This document shows, piece by piece, positions 7,765-16,668 of a stretch of DNA of 32,368 nucleotides. Both the position numbers and the translations under genes were made by a program. Location: positions 1 to 32,368 of the forward strand of contig NZ_NMUL01000087.1 of NCBI RefSeq assembly GCF_002234595.1, written 5' to 3'. A model generated the notes under the pieces. That model had not been told where the DNA came from. It saw only the letters and a program-made list of their open reading frames with translations, and made no database searches. Positions within the stretch are counted from its first letter, which is position 1. Every line of letters starts with the position of its first letter. The stretch is from Amycolatopsis vastitatis (lineage in GTDB: Bacteria > Actinomycetota > Actinomycetes > Mycobacteriales > Pseudonocardiaceae).

Positions 7765-9570
7765 TCATGTTTTACGCACTGCTCCGGTGAATCCAGCGAT
7801 GAAAAGGGTAGCGAAGGCCCACGCGAGTAGTCGAAGTATCCAACCGCTGACAGTAAGAATCGCGCCGGGAGTAGTGTTGGTGTATTCGCAGTGAGTCCGG
7901 GCACCGGTGCTGATCAGCGGCGAACCAAGGTCTAGGCCAACGCCGATGTATTCAACCAGTGTGCAGCGGCCAGTGGTCGTGTTGCCTGGCGTCTGCACTG
8001 TGGCAAGGCCGCCGTGCTTACCGAGGACGGCGGCTAGGGCGGAGGCGACGACGAGCACGCCTAGCAAGCCAAGCAAGGCTCTCCAAGGTTGGTAACCGTA
8101 TCCAAGAGTCAGCCCGGTTAGACGTGTCCAGGCCCGTTCGCCGCGACCGGTAAGAGCATGGCGGTGCAGTTGGGCACGACGTTGTTCGATGAGGATTCGG
8201 CGCGCTTCGTGGTCGTGTCCGGCTGCTCGGTGCGCGGCCGCCAGTTGCTGATAGGGCTGGGCCGCGTATTCGGACGTACCCTCTCGCAGAATCTGTAACC
8301 ACGAGTCGGTATCAATGCCTTTGGGCAACCCGCTGTAAACCAACCCATTTACGTCAAGTCGCCGCTGGGGATCGCGGTGCGTCAGTTCCTTCGGGGAGAA
8401 TAAGAAGAATCCGCCGACTCGAAGACCGGCGAGGTGGGCTGTAACGCGGGCGCCCCCGCCAGTGAGGCATAGTTCGCCCTGGAGAGATACATTGCCCTCG
8501 ACCTGCAAGCGATCTGCGCTCAGGGCTACGCCGGAGCTGTTACACACTGTCGCATCGGTACAAATCAGCTGTGCGCCGAAATTTCCACCATTGAATATAA
8601 GCGTGCCGCGCTCCCCGGCGCCGACGGCTTTGAATCCGCCGTCTATGGTCACGTTGTCGCCAACCTGAAGTCCGTCGGCGTCGATTGCCGGACCTGAGGG
8701 GTTGTGTAAATGTGCTCCTTCGAAATCCAGTGTGCCGTCGATGTGGCCACCCCTCAGGCATATGGTACCGTTTTCTCCGGCGCCGATGGCTTCGAATTCG
8801 CGACGGAGAAACATGCCGTGACCGATATGAATAACGCGAGCTTCAAGTGCAGGCCCGAAATCGTTGCGCAGCATTGCGTGCCGACAATCCAGCGAGCCGC
8901 CTATCCGGGCGGCGCGCAGCCATACGGCGGCACGATTTCCCGAGCCGATCGCCTCAAATCCGCCCCGAAGAAACGCCTCTTGTTCGATGTGTAAGCTGTC
9001 GGCATCGAATGCGGGGCCGGAGTCGTTGTGAAGCTTTGAGCCGCTGCAGTCTAGTCTGTCTAGGTGGGCGCTAGAAAGCCGAATTGCGCCACGATTGCTG
9101 TGTGCGGTAATTTCTGTTTCGCTGCACGTAAAAACTGCTGCGGAGAGTCCAGCTGCATCGAGGGCGGGTTCATGTGAGTTACTGAGTCGGCATCCCTTCA
9201 AAATGATAGCTGGCAAGTGTGCGTCTCGGGCATTAATCCCTTCGCTAAGTAGGCAGTATCGCAGATCGAGCGCGACCGTGCTCGTGATGTTCTCCAAGTC
9301 GACGCGGCCCGCGATGCGAGCTCCGCGAAGGCGTAGCCCGTGCGGGTCCGCGTCGCCTGCCAGGCGCCCTCGGATGATGTGGCGCAGAACCTGCGCGCGG
9401 ACGCTTCGGGACTCATCCCATGAACGCATGGCGGTCTCGTCGATGGGGGCATCGCCAGCTAAATCGAGTAGTTTCCCGCTCTCCACGTGCTCGACCAATG
9501 CGCGTTCGACCGGGGTGAGTGCGCTTAGGCTCGCAGGCATGGCCATGCCTGGGAGTCGGGCGTAGGACAC
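7765..9570 (-). CDS. Membrane-anchored beta-solenoid protein
   Basis: The product is a 601-aa protein. After a short helical head (residues 1-70), about residues 75-400 form tandem 22-50 residue units with the theme SGPAxDADxLxV...GGFxAxGxGxxGxxxLxGxxIxGxLDxxxAxLxN, predicted to coil as a right-handed beta-solenoid. A helical linker with QQLAAAHRAAGHDHEARRILIEQRRAQL follows. Then come two C-terminal membrane helices at about 496-516 and 570-597, separated by about 50 residues with two Cys. Similar actinobacterial proteins are often labelled 'membrane-associated oxidoreductase' on no clear evidence; I see no cofactor motif. GTG 9570 is taken as the start although its ribosome site is weak; ATG at 9546 or 9540 is an alternative. 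It lies in a cluster of repeat proteins. Confidence 0.78.
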   Translation of the reverse strand: MSYARLPGMAMPASLSALTPVERALVEHVESGKLLDLAGDAPIDETAMRSWDESRSVRAQVLRHIIRGRLAGDADPHGLRLRGARIAGRVDLENITSTVALDLRYCLLSEGINARDAHLPAIILKGCRLSNSHEPALDAAGLSAAVFTCSETEITAHSNRGAIRLSSAHLDRLDCSGSKLHNDSGPAFDADSLHIEQEAFLRGGFEAIGSGNRAAVWLRAARIGGSLDCRHAMLRNDFGPALEARVIHIGHGMFLRREFEAIGAGENGTICLRGGHIDGTLDFEGAHLHNPSGPAIDADGLQVGDNVTIDGGFKAVGAGERGTLIFNGGNFGAQLICTDATVCNSSGVALSADRLQVEGNVSLQGELCLTGGGARVTAHLAGLRVGGFFLFSPKELTHRDPQRRLDVNGLVYSGLPKGIDTDSWLQILREGTSEYAAQPYQQLAAAHRAAGHDHEARRILIEQRRAQLHRHALTGRGERAWTRLTGLTLGYGYQPWRALLGLLGVLVVASALAAVLGKHGGLATVQTPGNTTTGRCTLVEYIGVGLDLGSPLISTGARTHCEYTNTTPGAILTVSGWILRLLAWAFATLFIAGFTGAVRKT

Positions 9571-9721
9571 GAATTGTTACTCGCCGCCCTGTTTGTAGAG
9601 TTCAACGCAGGTCGCGGATCTCAGTGGGTAACGTGCAAGATCGTTTATCGTCGGTCTTCGACGGCGATTGCTTACCGGGCTTTCTAATAGTTCATCTGGG
9701 AAGCATCTTAGAGACTGAGGG

Positions 9722-10171
9722 TTGTTGCTATCGAGCAAGATCGTCCGGGCACACGAGTTCGATAACCCGCCGCGACTGTCGTCGACGTATTTCACCGGCG
9801 CCGACCTGCGCATGGCCGACCTGCGCGGAGTCGACATCCGAAAGACGATCATGAACTACGCGGACCTGCGGGGGGCTGCGCTGCGGGACGCGTGCCGACG
9901 CGGGACCCAGCTTTACCGAGCCGATCTACGTCACATCTCGTGGGTTGGTGCAAGCCTGACAGGTGCAGATTTGACCGGAGCGAACCTCGGTGATTCCGAC
10001 GGCCTCGACGCTAGCCAGCTGGCTGACACGTTGATCGACAACACGACACTCCTTCCGCAAAGCCTGCAAGGGAACCCCTGGGTAGCAGCGCGAATTGCCG
10101 ACTGCGAGCGCGCTAACGCAATCGAAGATCACGGCTGTCCGCCTCGTACTGCCCAACCTCCGTCAGGCTAG
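9722..10171 (+). CDS. Small pentapeptide-repeat protein
   Basis: This short protein (about 149 aa from TTG 9722) has pentapeptide repeats A(D/N)LxG: TGADLRMADLRGVDIR, NYADLRGAALRD, YRADLRHISWVGASLTGADLTGANLG. The repeats form a slim four-sided beta-helix. The tail with LIDNTTLLPQSLQGNPWVAAR is common behind such repeats and is unique in sequence. Pentapeptide proteins mimic DNA or act as scaffolds; no function can be assigned. The start is uncertain: TTG at 9722 or 9725 has GAGGG very close by. The gene may be a 5'-truncated relic, because full-length relatives usually have a membrane or HTH head. It is divergent from the solenoid gene, 151 bases away. Confidence 0.6.
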   Translation: MLLSSKIVRAHEFDNPPRLSSTYFTGADLRMADLRGVDIRKTIMNYADLRGAALRDACRRGTQLYRADLRHISWVGASLTGADLTGANLGDSDGLDASQLADTLIDNTTLLPQSLQGNPWVAARIADCERANAIEDHGCPPRTAQPPSG

Positions 10172-10649
10172 CTCGAATTTGCCGCTTTGATCATTTGCCC
10201 TCTTGGGTTTGCCGGTGTACCAATCTCAGCATCCAGGCAGGGTCACGACGGACCAGAGTTGCCCCGGTGAATTCGAGCTGACGTCTTTGCCGGCAACTCC
10301 ACTCGGCTCCGGCGCACGTGAGCTGTCGCTCTCAGCGCCGATGTTGTCCAGCAGCTCGAAGGTCCATCGCGCGGTTGCTGTGAGGCCGGTGAGCGGCACA
10401 GTCACACCCAAGGCGTACATAACCGCAACGTTCTCCACTAGGAGCGCGGTGAGCACCACAGCGTCGACATGGGCGACGGCTGTCTCGCCGGACTAACGGC
10501 TGGCCCAAGTCGCGGTGTCGTCGACGCTAGTGCGCCGAGGTGTCCCCTGCTGAGAGAACCTCGGCGCCGAGGGATCCTTTCGTCGATTTCTAGGCAGCGC
10601 GGTTGGTGCTCAAGACGCTTGCCGAAGTCCATGCGTGGATTCAAGGCGG
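10172..10649. other. Gap of about 480 bases with at most one doubtful small ORF
   Basis: No convincing gene is seen here. A minus-strand frame at 10226-10459 (77 codons, GTG start) begins with a hydrophobic run VLTALLVENVAVMYALGVTV and could be a decayed membrane-protein fragment. It has no ribosome site and no recognisable relatives by eye. The plus-strand frame at 10203-10496 looks like its shadow. Both are left unassigned. Confidence 0.3.
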
Positions 10650-11579
10650 TTACGCCGACGGATAGGGGCGCAGGGAGATCCTGTAGCCGAGCGCAGCTAT
10701 CGACTCGATGATGAGCGGGTACGCCGACTCGAACGCGTCAGCCACAGCCTCCAGTCCAGCCGCCACCGTGTCGGCGACGAGATTCTCATCGGCAGCAGGG
10801 TCAGGGCTGGCCACGTGCCACTGAAGCGAGCGCCAGTGTCCGCTGGGCGTGGATTGCCAGGCACCGTCACGTGGGGATCCTGTGTCGAGTGACTGCGGCC
10901 GGTGGCGGTGGAAGTCCGTCCCCCGTCGTTCGTCGAGCGCAATGAAGGCGCTGTCGGCGCAGAGCACGTCGACGACGTCGGCTAACGCCTGGCAGGGAGC
11001 TGCTTGCGTCAGCCTCGCTGCCTCTTTCAACTGGGCGCGGAACTTGGCGTTGCTCGGCGAGACGGTCGTCCATGCGTCTCGGGATTCCGACCCCGGAGCG
11101 AAGGCAAAGTCTTTCTTCCGATTCTTGGTGGCGAGGTATGCCGATGCTGCGTCGTGCAGCAGCATGACCCGCAGGACAGTGTTGCCGAGGTTGTGAGTTG
11201 CACCGAGGCAAAAGTGCGCGGCCAGTTCGGCGAGGGCCCGCACTCCCATCCGTGTGTGGAACTTGTCTCGCTGGTCTTTGGTCTGGTTCCAGCGCTGGAC
11301 GTCCTGCTCGGCTGTCCAGGCCAACGCGATCTGCTCGCCAGCGCTTCCCATGAGGCCGGTGATCTCATTGACGTGATTAACCTTCAGCTGGTCCGGCGGC
11401 CCGGCGAAACTGCCGGCTGAAAGAAGCTCGCTCGTCGCACCCTCCGAAGCGACCTCTTGCCATGTCATGCCGGTCGTGCGAATCCTGATCCGCGGATGGT
11501 TAGTGGCGATCATGTTTTCTTTCGTGGCGTTCCACGCGAGAGTCGACAGTGCCATGCTGGAGGTGTACTGAAAAGTCAT
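10650..11579 (-). CDS. Helical protein of unknown function with an R-x4-H motif
   Basis: This is a 309-aa, mostly alpha-helical protein with no membrane segment or signal peptide. I do not recognise a named family. The stretch DERRGTDFHRHRPQS places Arg219 and His224 in an R-x4-H arrangement followed by Arg. That is the pattern of HEPN-type RNases, especially those with an 'FHR.RPQS' continuation. The surrounding helices (AHFCLGATHNLGNTVLRVMLLHDAASAYLATK) would fit a four-helix bundle, but this is a fold guess. ATG 11579 is preceded by AGGAA at good distance. The gene lies downstream of the frameshifted pentapeptide gene on the same strand, about 104 bases away, so co-transcription is plausible. 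Confidence 0.65.
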   Translation of the reverse strand: MTFQYTSSMALSTLAWNATKENMIATNHPRIRIRTTGMTWQEVASEGATSELLSAGSFAGPPDQLKVNHVNEITGLMGSAGEQIALAWTAEQDVQRWNQTKDQRDKFHTRMGVRALAELAAHFCLGATHNLGNTVLRVMLLHDAASAYLATKNRKKDFAFAPGSESRDAWTTVSPSNAKFRAQLKEAARLTQAAPCQALADVVDVLCADSAFIALDERRGTDFHRHRPQSLDTGSPRDGAWQSTPSGHWRSLQWHVASPDPAADENLVADTVAAGLEAVADAFESAYPLIIESIAALGYRISLRPYPSA

Positions 11580-11683
11580 CGATTTCCTACTGCTCTGCTC
11601 GTGGGGTTCATGCGGCGGGCGTTGGAATCGCCTTCCAGGTTCAGCGGTGCACCGGGTTCACCTCGACAGTCTCGGAACCGCGC

Positions 11684-11835
11684 TTACCGCTGAGCGTCGG
11701 TCAAGTTCGCTCCTGTCAGGTTAGTCTGCGAGAGATCCACCCCGCGCAAATCGGCTTTCGACAGGTCAGAGTTCGTTAGATCTGCGCCGACGAAGCTGGC
11801 GTGCCGTAGGTCAAGACCCTGGAACCTGGCGCCAG
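11684..11835 (-). pseudogene. Detached C-terminal repeats of the pentapeptide protein (frameshifted tail)
   Basis: In the frame just behind the stop of the pentapeptide gene, about 50 codons continue the repeat perfectly: RLAGARFQGLDLRHASFVGADL, then TNSDLSKADLRGVDLSQTNLTGANLTDA, ending TAA at 11684-11686. Restoring one C in the GCC-GCT sequence near 11840 (minus strand GCCGC to GCCCGC) fuses it in frame and keeps the five-residue register. It is therefore the lost end of the same gene. Confidence 0.8.
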
Positions 11836-12966
11836 CTAAGCGGCCTGATTGAACGTGGTTCCTGCGAGGCTCTTCGCGGCTGTGAACGTCGCGTCTGGGA
11901 GCTGTGCTCCTGTGAAGTCCGCGTGGTCGAGAGTGGCGCCCGTGAAAGTGGTCAGCGGAAGGTTTGCGTACCTAAATGACGCAGCCGTAAGGTCGGCTGC
12001 GTAGAAATCCGGAGCCACTGCGTACGTTTTGATCGATTGGTTAAGGTCGATATAAGATGAAGCCGATGTCGGACGTGGTGTCGCCTCGTCCTTGCGGGTT
12101 TGATCCAAAACCGCACGCCGAAGATTCGTGCCAGCGAATATGGTGTTGTTGAGTGCGGCTCCGGTCAGGTTCGCGTCGGACAGGTTGCCGCTGGTTATAT
12201 TGGTTCCCAGCCATACGCTATTCGTTAGACGGGCCCCGGCGAGGTTGCTCCCCGTAAGGCTTACACCGGCCATGTATACCCCATACAAGTTGGCGTCAGA
12301 CAAATTTGCTTCGCTTAGGTCGACGTTGGCTAGATCGTATAGCCTGAAGTCGAGATGAGCGAGGCAGCTGCCTTTCAGGTCGGCCTGGACGACGGAGGGG
12401 TCTCGTGAGGGAGGGTCGCTGGCTGGTCGGCGGGTCAGAACGGTCAAGGCGGCGCCCAGATCGGTGGGGAGTAGAGGCTTTGGCGTCTCCGACGATGGTG
12501 TTGAACAACGGGCGTTGTTACGAATGAATCCGCCGAGGATGTTGGTGATCGTGCCAGCGTCTCGGGGTGAGTCGCGGGCGAGACGTTCGAGAGCGTAGAT
12601 GCCACCGAGTCGAATGTCGGCTTTTTCGGAGCCGAGCTGTTCTACTGCGCGTCCGAATCTGTCCGTGTACTGACCTTGTTCGGTGACAGCGTTCTGCTGG
12701 CGAGTAGCATCGAGCGTCTGGTTGGTGATGTACACGGCTGCTACGGCCGCGGCTGCAGTGCCGAGGGACGCGGTGAGGGCGACTGCTTTGGCTCCCTTGC
12801 CCCAACCGGCCCAGCTGCCGACCCGGAGCAGAACGCGTTGCCAACAAGGGGGCTCCGGCGGCGTGGGAGTGGAGGTCGGAACGCGAAGGCGGGACGAGCG
12901 TAGTGCGCGAGCCGAGATGGCACTGGCCGGGACCCTGCGTGGTGGCTGCGGTCTGTCGCCGCTCAT
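11836..12966 (-). CDS. Membrane-anchored pentapeptide-repeat protein, C-terminally frameshifted
   Basis: The product is 376 aa. A Pro/Arg-rich cytoplasmic head is followed by one membrane helix at about residues 62-85 (AVALTASLGTAAAAVAAVYI). Next comes the conserved linker TEQGQYTDRFGRAVEQLG and GGIYALERLARDSPRD, which precedes pentapeptide repeats in many actinobacterial proteins. The repeats run from about 190 to the end. Translation stops at FNQAA, but the repeats continue for about 50 codons in the next frame, so this copy has lost a base or the sequence has an error. ATG 12966 is preferred over TTG 12990: GGAG at 12975-12978 lies eight bases before the ATG. The function of the family is unknown. 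Confidence 0.8.
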   Translation of the reverse strand: MSGDRPQPPRRVPASAISARALRSSRLRVPTSTPTPPEPPCWQRVLLRVGSWAGWGKGAKAVALTASLGTAAAAVAAVYITNQTLDATRQQNAVTEQGQYTDRFGRAVEQLGSEKADIRLGGIYALERLARDSPRDAGTITNILGGFIRNNARCSTPSSETPKPLLPTDLGAALTVLTRRPASDPPSRDPSVVQADLKGSCLAHLDFRLYDLANVDLSEANLSDANLYGVYMAGVSLTGSNLAGARLTNSVWLGTNITSGNLSDANLTGAALNNTIFAGTNLRRAVLDQTRKDEATPRPTSASSYIDLNQSIKTYAVAPDFYAADLTAASFRYANLPLTTFTGATLDHADFTGAQLPDATFTAAKSLAGTTFNQAA

Positions 12967-13260
12967 GAGGACGTCTCCGTTGTTTGTCAAACTGCATGTG
13001 AGGGCTACGAACTATCCGGTAGCGCGGCGCTCCGGCGATCGTCGTGTCGGTGAGGCTGTCGTTGACGATGCGGACACCGTCGTTGTCGGAGGCTTGAAGC
13101 GCGACCGATGGTTCGTTGATCGCCTACGGACATGATCACCCAATCGACTCGGCAGCGTCTCGGGCACTGCCGACACCCGACGAGCGAGGCCGGCCGATGA
13201 CGACTGAGGTCGTCGAACACTGAATCCTTCCGTCAGACGATCTTCTGCTGAACGAACGTC

Positions 13261-13449
13261 GTTGCAGCGTGTAGTGGTGTTACTGCTGAAGTTCTTTCAA
13301 TCCGGCCTCGTGAGCTGTATCAGCGCCCGGTCTCTGCCGAGAACCTCTCGGAGGCTCTGGGGGTAGGCACGCAACGATCGCGAACTCTGGTGAAGCTGGT
13401 ACGGGCAGAGCGGAAGCCGTCCGCGTCGCAGGCCGGGCATTCAGTGTAG
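13261..13449 (+). pseudogene. Possible HTH tail of a plasmid/ICE transfer protein; otherwise empty 12967-13601
   Basis: An open frame ending at TAG 13447-13449 reads RPRELYQRPVSAENLSEALG then VGTQRSRTLVKLVRAERK. This resembles the helix-turn-helix tail at the C-terminus of DUF2637/SpdB-type proteins. There is no start codon, and a stop closes the frame just upstream (13249-13251), so it can only be a remnant. Nothing else in 12967-13601 looks coding; the small Arg-rich minus frame at 13005-13220 has no ribosome site and no regular fold. Confidence 0.3.
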
Positions 13450-13601
13450 TCGATGAGGGTTGTTGGTTCCGGCGAACTCGTCAATGTAGCCGGCTCAGGA
13501 AACCTCGGTGCGGGCAGCGATGAGGACGAGAGCATCGAGACATCGTGGCGGCGCCGTGGATTTGGGCCCCTTTAGGACGTCGGGATGGAGCCGATGGATT
13601 T

Positions 13602-14348
13602 CTACTCCTGAGGAAGGTCTTGATGTGGGGGGTAGTCAGTGTCGCCGGGATGAAAGATCCGCTCGATGTGCGAGGGCGGGACGGGCGCGCGGTGGATGAC
13701 GTCGACGGTGAGGCTGGTCAGACCGAGGGCGGCGGCCACGAACGCGTTCGCGAGGCCGGGGAACACCTTCGTTGTCGGTGAGGAGCGGAGATCGAGTTGG
13801 GCGACCACGATGCTGGGGATGCCCATCGACCGCAGTTTCGTGTTCATCGGGTTGTCGGTGTGAACGTGAGGCATGTAGATAGCTTCACCGCCCCAGGCTG
13901 CGAGAAGAAGGTTCAGCCCTCCCGCATCTTCAGTGAGGGTGGTCTTGGACGGAAAAAAGCAGATCTGTCCGACACGGTTATCGACCAGGGCCATACTCTG
14001 GATCAGGGTCGCGTGCTCGTCCTTTGTCAGGTAGCCGCGCTTTACGGCTGTGTCGAGCCGGTCAGTACCAAGTTTGTCGTCGAACAGGCGCAGTCCATGG
14101 GCGCGAATGGTGTCGGTTTCGTGTGCCAGTAACCGGGTGGCGTGGTAGCCGCGCAAGAGGTAGCCGTCGAGCAGTTGGTGGACTTCCGCTTCGCGTTCCC
14201 AGAGGCCGAGATCGGAACAGGGGAACTCGGCGGGGTCATCGATCAGGTGCCGCCGTTGCTCGACCAGCTCGTGCACCCGTTGTGCGAACTGGTCTGGCCA
14301 CGTGCCGGAGTCGTCGACGTCGACGACCGGGGTGAGCTCGGGGATCAC
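13602..14348 (-). CDS. Uncharacterised ART-like protein (HATRL / WGGEA family)
   Basis: This is a 248-aa soluble protein. Residues about 67-90 read GYHATRLLAHETDTIRAHGL, with His69, Thr71, Arg72 and Glu77. The middle contains GQICFFPSKTTL and LNLLLAAWGGEAIYMPH. Families with 'H.TRL...E...IR..GL' followed by 'L..WGGEA.Y' are widespread hypothetical proteins. The opening resembles the first strand and helix of ADP-ribosyltransferase/RES-like folds, but I cannot point to a full catalytic set. The GTG start at 14348 lacks a clear ribosome site. It is 100 bases downstream of the DUF4209-like gene on the same strand, suggesting one transcript and a joint role. Confidence 0.65.
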   Translation of the reverse strand: MIPELTPVVDVDDSGTWPDQFAQRVHELVEQRRHLIDDPAEFPCSDLGLWEREAEVHQLLDGYLLRGYHATRLLAHETDTIRAHGLRLFDDKLGTDRLDTAVKRGYLTKDEHATLIQSMALVDNRVGQICFFPSKTTLTEDAGGLNLLLAAWGGEAIYMPHVHTDNPMNTKLRSMGIPSIVVAQLDLRSSPTTKVFPGLANAFVAAALGLTSLTVDVIHRAPVPPSHIERIFHPGDTDYPPHQDLPQE

Positions 14349-14448
14349 GGGGCTACTCTAAGGGTTCGGTATATCAACAGCGTCGACGACTTGCTTGCAC
14401 GGCTTGTCGAGGGCAGTGCACGGGACTTTCGTCCACGGGACACTGAGC

Positions 14449-16356
14449 TTAGGTCCTAGCGGCGTAGTTCGCGTCTTGCGGCGTGGACGGCCCTGCGGCG
14501 TGGACGGCCCTGCGAACGCGTTGTAGCAAGCTGAGGCGTGGCGGCCGCCCTGTGGGGTGTTCCAGCGCGGAGATCGCGGTTGCCCGGTCCCGCTCGGCGG
14601 TTTCGGTAGAGGTGATGATGATCAGTACTGCCGCTGCGCGGAGCGCGAGCGCGGCGGTTCTACCGTCGACGTCGTCGGTGAAGCCGTGGGCGATGTTGTT
14701 GCGGACGTTCTTGCCGTCGCTGAGCAGGAACGACCGTAAAAACCTTGCCCAGTCTTGATCGAAGTGGTTTTCCACCAGGGGTTCGAGGAGTACGCCGAGG
14801 CCGCCAAACTGCCCGATGCTGTCTCCGACGTAGGCGCGGTATACGGGTTCGTTGAGTTCGAGTAGCAGTGCGCGTGCAGCGGCCTCGACCTTGGGCACGG
14901 CGAGGTGCGCGCTGGCGGTGAACTCGCGCACCCAGTACAGGCGAAATGCGGTCGCCAAGACTGCGGCCCACTGAGGGCGGCATTCGGACGAAGCCAGGAA
15001 GTCAGTGAGCTCGTCTTGGTTCGGGATGCCGAAGCGGTAGGCGATCAGATCGAGTCCCCTGGCCAGGAGATCGCCCCGCATGGACATTTCCAGAGACTCG
15101 ATGTCGACCAGGTCGGCTGCCAGAGCATCCTCGTCGCTGGTGCTGACTTTCTTGGGAAGGTCGTTGTGGCCAAAGGAGATTCGTGTCGCGAGCCGGAGGA
15201 AAACAGAGTTGCCGAAGGTTGCCTGGGCTGTCTTCTTGTTGACATCGTAGGAGCCGGACGGAGCACCGGTCGCAAGCCACGCCTTCAGCGCGTCCTGCCA
15301 TGTCGGGGCATACCGGTAGGGGCGCATGAAGGTCGCTACCCAGTGCTGGGGTGGTGAGAACCAGTCCCCGCTGATCGTGGCCCACTCCGGGGGTGGAGCC
15401 TTCTGCAACCGCGCCGTCGCGTCGCGTTCTAGGTCTTGCACACCGAACTTGCGGGCCAGCGATGCCGCTTGCGACAGGCTGTAACGGATGGTCATGCCGT
15501 CTGTCTGAGCGTCAGCTTGCGCGATGAACGCGGCGATCTCGGCCCGGTTGGCCTTTTCAACCATCGTTTGGTCGGCGGAGAGGCGGGCGCGCACGACGGT
15601 CGCGGTTTCTGACACTAAGTGAGGCTGAGGGTATGCGCCCAGCGCAGTGTCGAGCAGAGCGACCGCGCGCGGATCTGGTGCTCCGTCGTTCTTCCGCCGG
15701 CGGACCAGGATGGCGTCCAGGAGGGGCAGTGCAGCGTGGGGGTCATCCCGGGCACTGACTACCTCTTCGGCCTTGTCCAAGATCACCGCGGTGAGTTCCG
15801 CTTCAAGGTCACTTAACCCTACTGATCGAGTGATAGTCAGTGCCCGCAGAAGGCCGTGGCTCTGCTCACGCGAGCGAAGGCTCCCGCCGAGGCATGACAG
15901 ATAGGAACGAGCTGCGGTTTCAGCGTGATCACGGCTGTTCCTGCCGCCTAGCCGGAGCGTGAAGACGATGTCGTGGCAGCGCGCGAGTGCGATCGGATGG
16001 GTCACCGCGGCGGCGAGGTCGAGCCACAGTGCGCGGACCTGATCCCCGGTCGCTTTGAGCGCCGGTGGGTACAGAGACTGTTCGTCATCCAATTGTGAGA
16101 GGCTCGCCCCCGGCTGGGCCGAGCCTAGCCGTTCCGCCGATAGCATGTAGTGGAATGTGCTGGTCAGGGCCCTCACTGCGTGCGGGTCGGGGTCCGCTTG
16201 GCGATCGGCGGCAAGATTGCCGATCCGCCGGCCCACTTCGTGGACGTGCTCGACGCCCTCGCAGGCGGCGTCGACCAGCTGCGCGAGCACATCGACCCTG
16301 GCTGGATCGTGTGTGTACTCCTCGGCGGTGTCAGCGTCTACGTGGCCGTCGTTCAT
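14449..16356 (-). CDS. DUF4209-like protein with a C-terminal HEPN-type R-x4-H motif
   Basis: The product is a 635-aa soluble, largely helical protein. The N-terminal two thirds are helical repeats without a motif I can name. The C-terminal region has RAYVGDSIGQFGGLGVLLEP, then FLRSFLLSDGKNVRNNIAHGF. Arg552 and His557 form R-x4-H (RNNIAH), the catalytic signature of HEPN RNases, and 'LRN..AHG' is the hallmark of DUF4209. A hydrophobic helix rich in Ala/Ile follows (ALRAAAVLIIITSTE). HEPN proteins are common in toxin-antitoxin and anti-phage systems, where they cut RNA. The start at ATG 16356 has no strong ribosome site. It pairs with the ART-like gene downstream. Confidence 0.7.
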   Translation of the reverse strand: MNDGHVDADTAEEYTHDPARVDVLAQLVDAACEGVEHVHEVGRRIGNLAADRQADPDPHAVRALTSTFHYMLSAERLGSAQPGASLSQLDDEQSLYPPALKATGDQVRALWLDLAAAVTHPIALARCHDIVFTLRLGGRNSRDHAETAARSYLSCLGGSLRSREQSHGLLRALTITRSVGLSDLEAELTAVILDKAEEVVSARDDPHAALPLLDAILVRRRKNDGAPDPRAVALLDTALGAYPQPHLVSETATVVRARLSADQTMVEKANRAEIAAFIAQADAQTDGMTIRYSLSQAASLARKFGVQDLERDATARLQKAPPPEWATISGDWFSPPQHWVATFMRPYRYAPTWQDALKAWLATGAPSGSYDVNKKTAQATFGNSVFLRLATRISFGHNDLPKKVSTSDEDALAADLVDIESLEMSMRGDLLARGLDLIAYRFGIPNQDELTDFLASSECRPQWAAVLATAFRLYWVREFTASAHLAVPKVEAAARALLLELNEPVYRAYVGDSIGQFGGLGVLLEPLVENHFDQDWARFLRSFLLSDGKNVRNNIAHGFTDDVDGRTAALALRAAAVLIIITSTETAERDRATAISALEHPTGRPPRLSLLQRVRRAVHAAGPSTPQDANYAART

Positions 16357-16668
16357 GACCGGATAGTCAAGCAGAACCAGGCGCGGGGCACCCGCGATTT
16401 CTCGTCGTGTCAGACGCGCCTGAAAATGGCGTGATCAACTGCAAACTCGTGGGAAAATGCCCGGATGCGTGAACTAGGTGGCCAATGCTCAGTGGGTGCA
16501 GTTCGAGGCCCCGCTGGCGTACGCGGTCGTCGGCGCCACCGTGGTCTTCCTTATTCGACGACGCGAATTCGCAGGTGACCGATCGAGTATTGGAGCCCAA
16601 CAAGGAGCCGCATGTGGGCTGTGATCGCCGTAAACGAGCGTCGCGTATCAGTTGCAGTTCGGCGCAGA
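16357..16668. other. Gap with a possible membrane-protein scrap
   Basis: On the plus strand, a frame ending at TGA 16622-16624 contains WVQFEAPLAYAVVGATVVFL followed by IRRREF. That looks like the last helix and positive tail of a transporter. It has no start and is too short to name. It may be a relic of a permease at the edge of the arsenic island. Nothing else is seen. Confidence 0.25.

Noticed and set aside
13005..13220. Small minus-strand ORF of 71 codons
   Set aside because: Arg/His/Gln-rich translation, no ribosome site, no fold; treated as non-coding.
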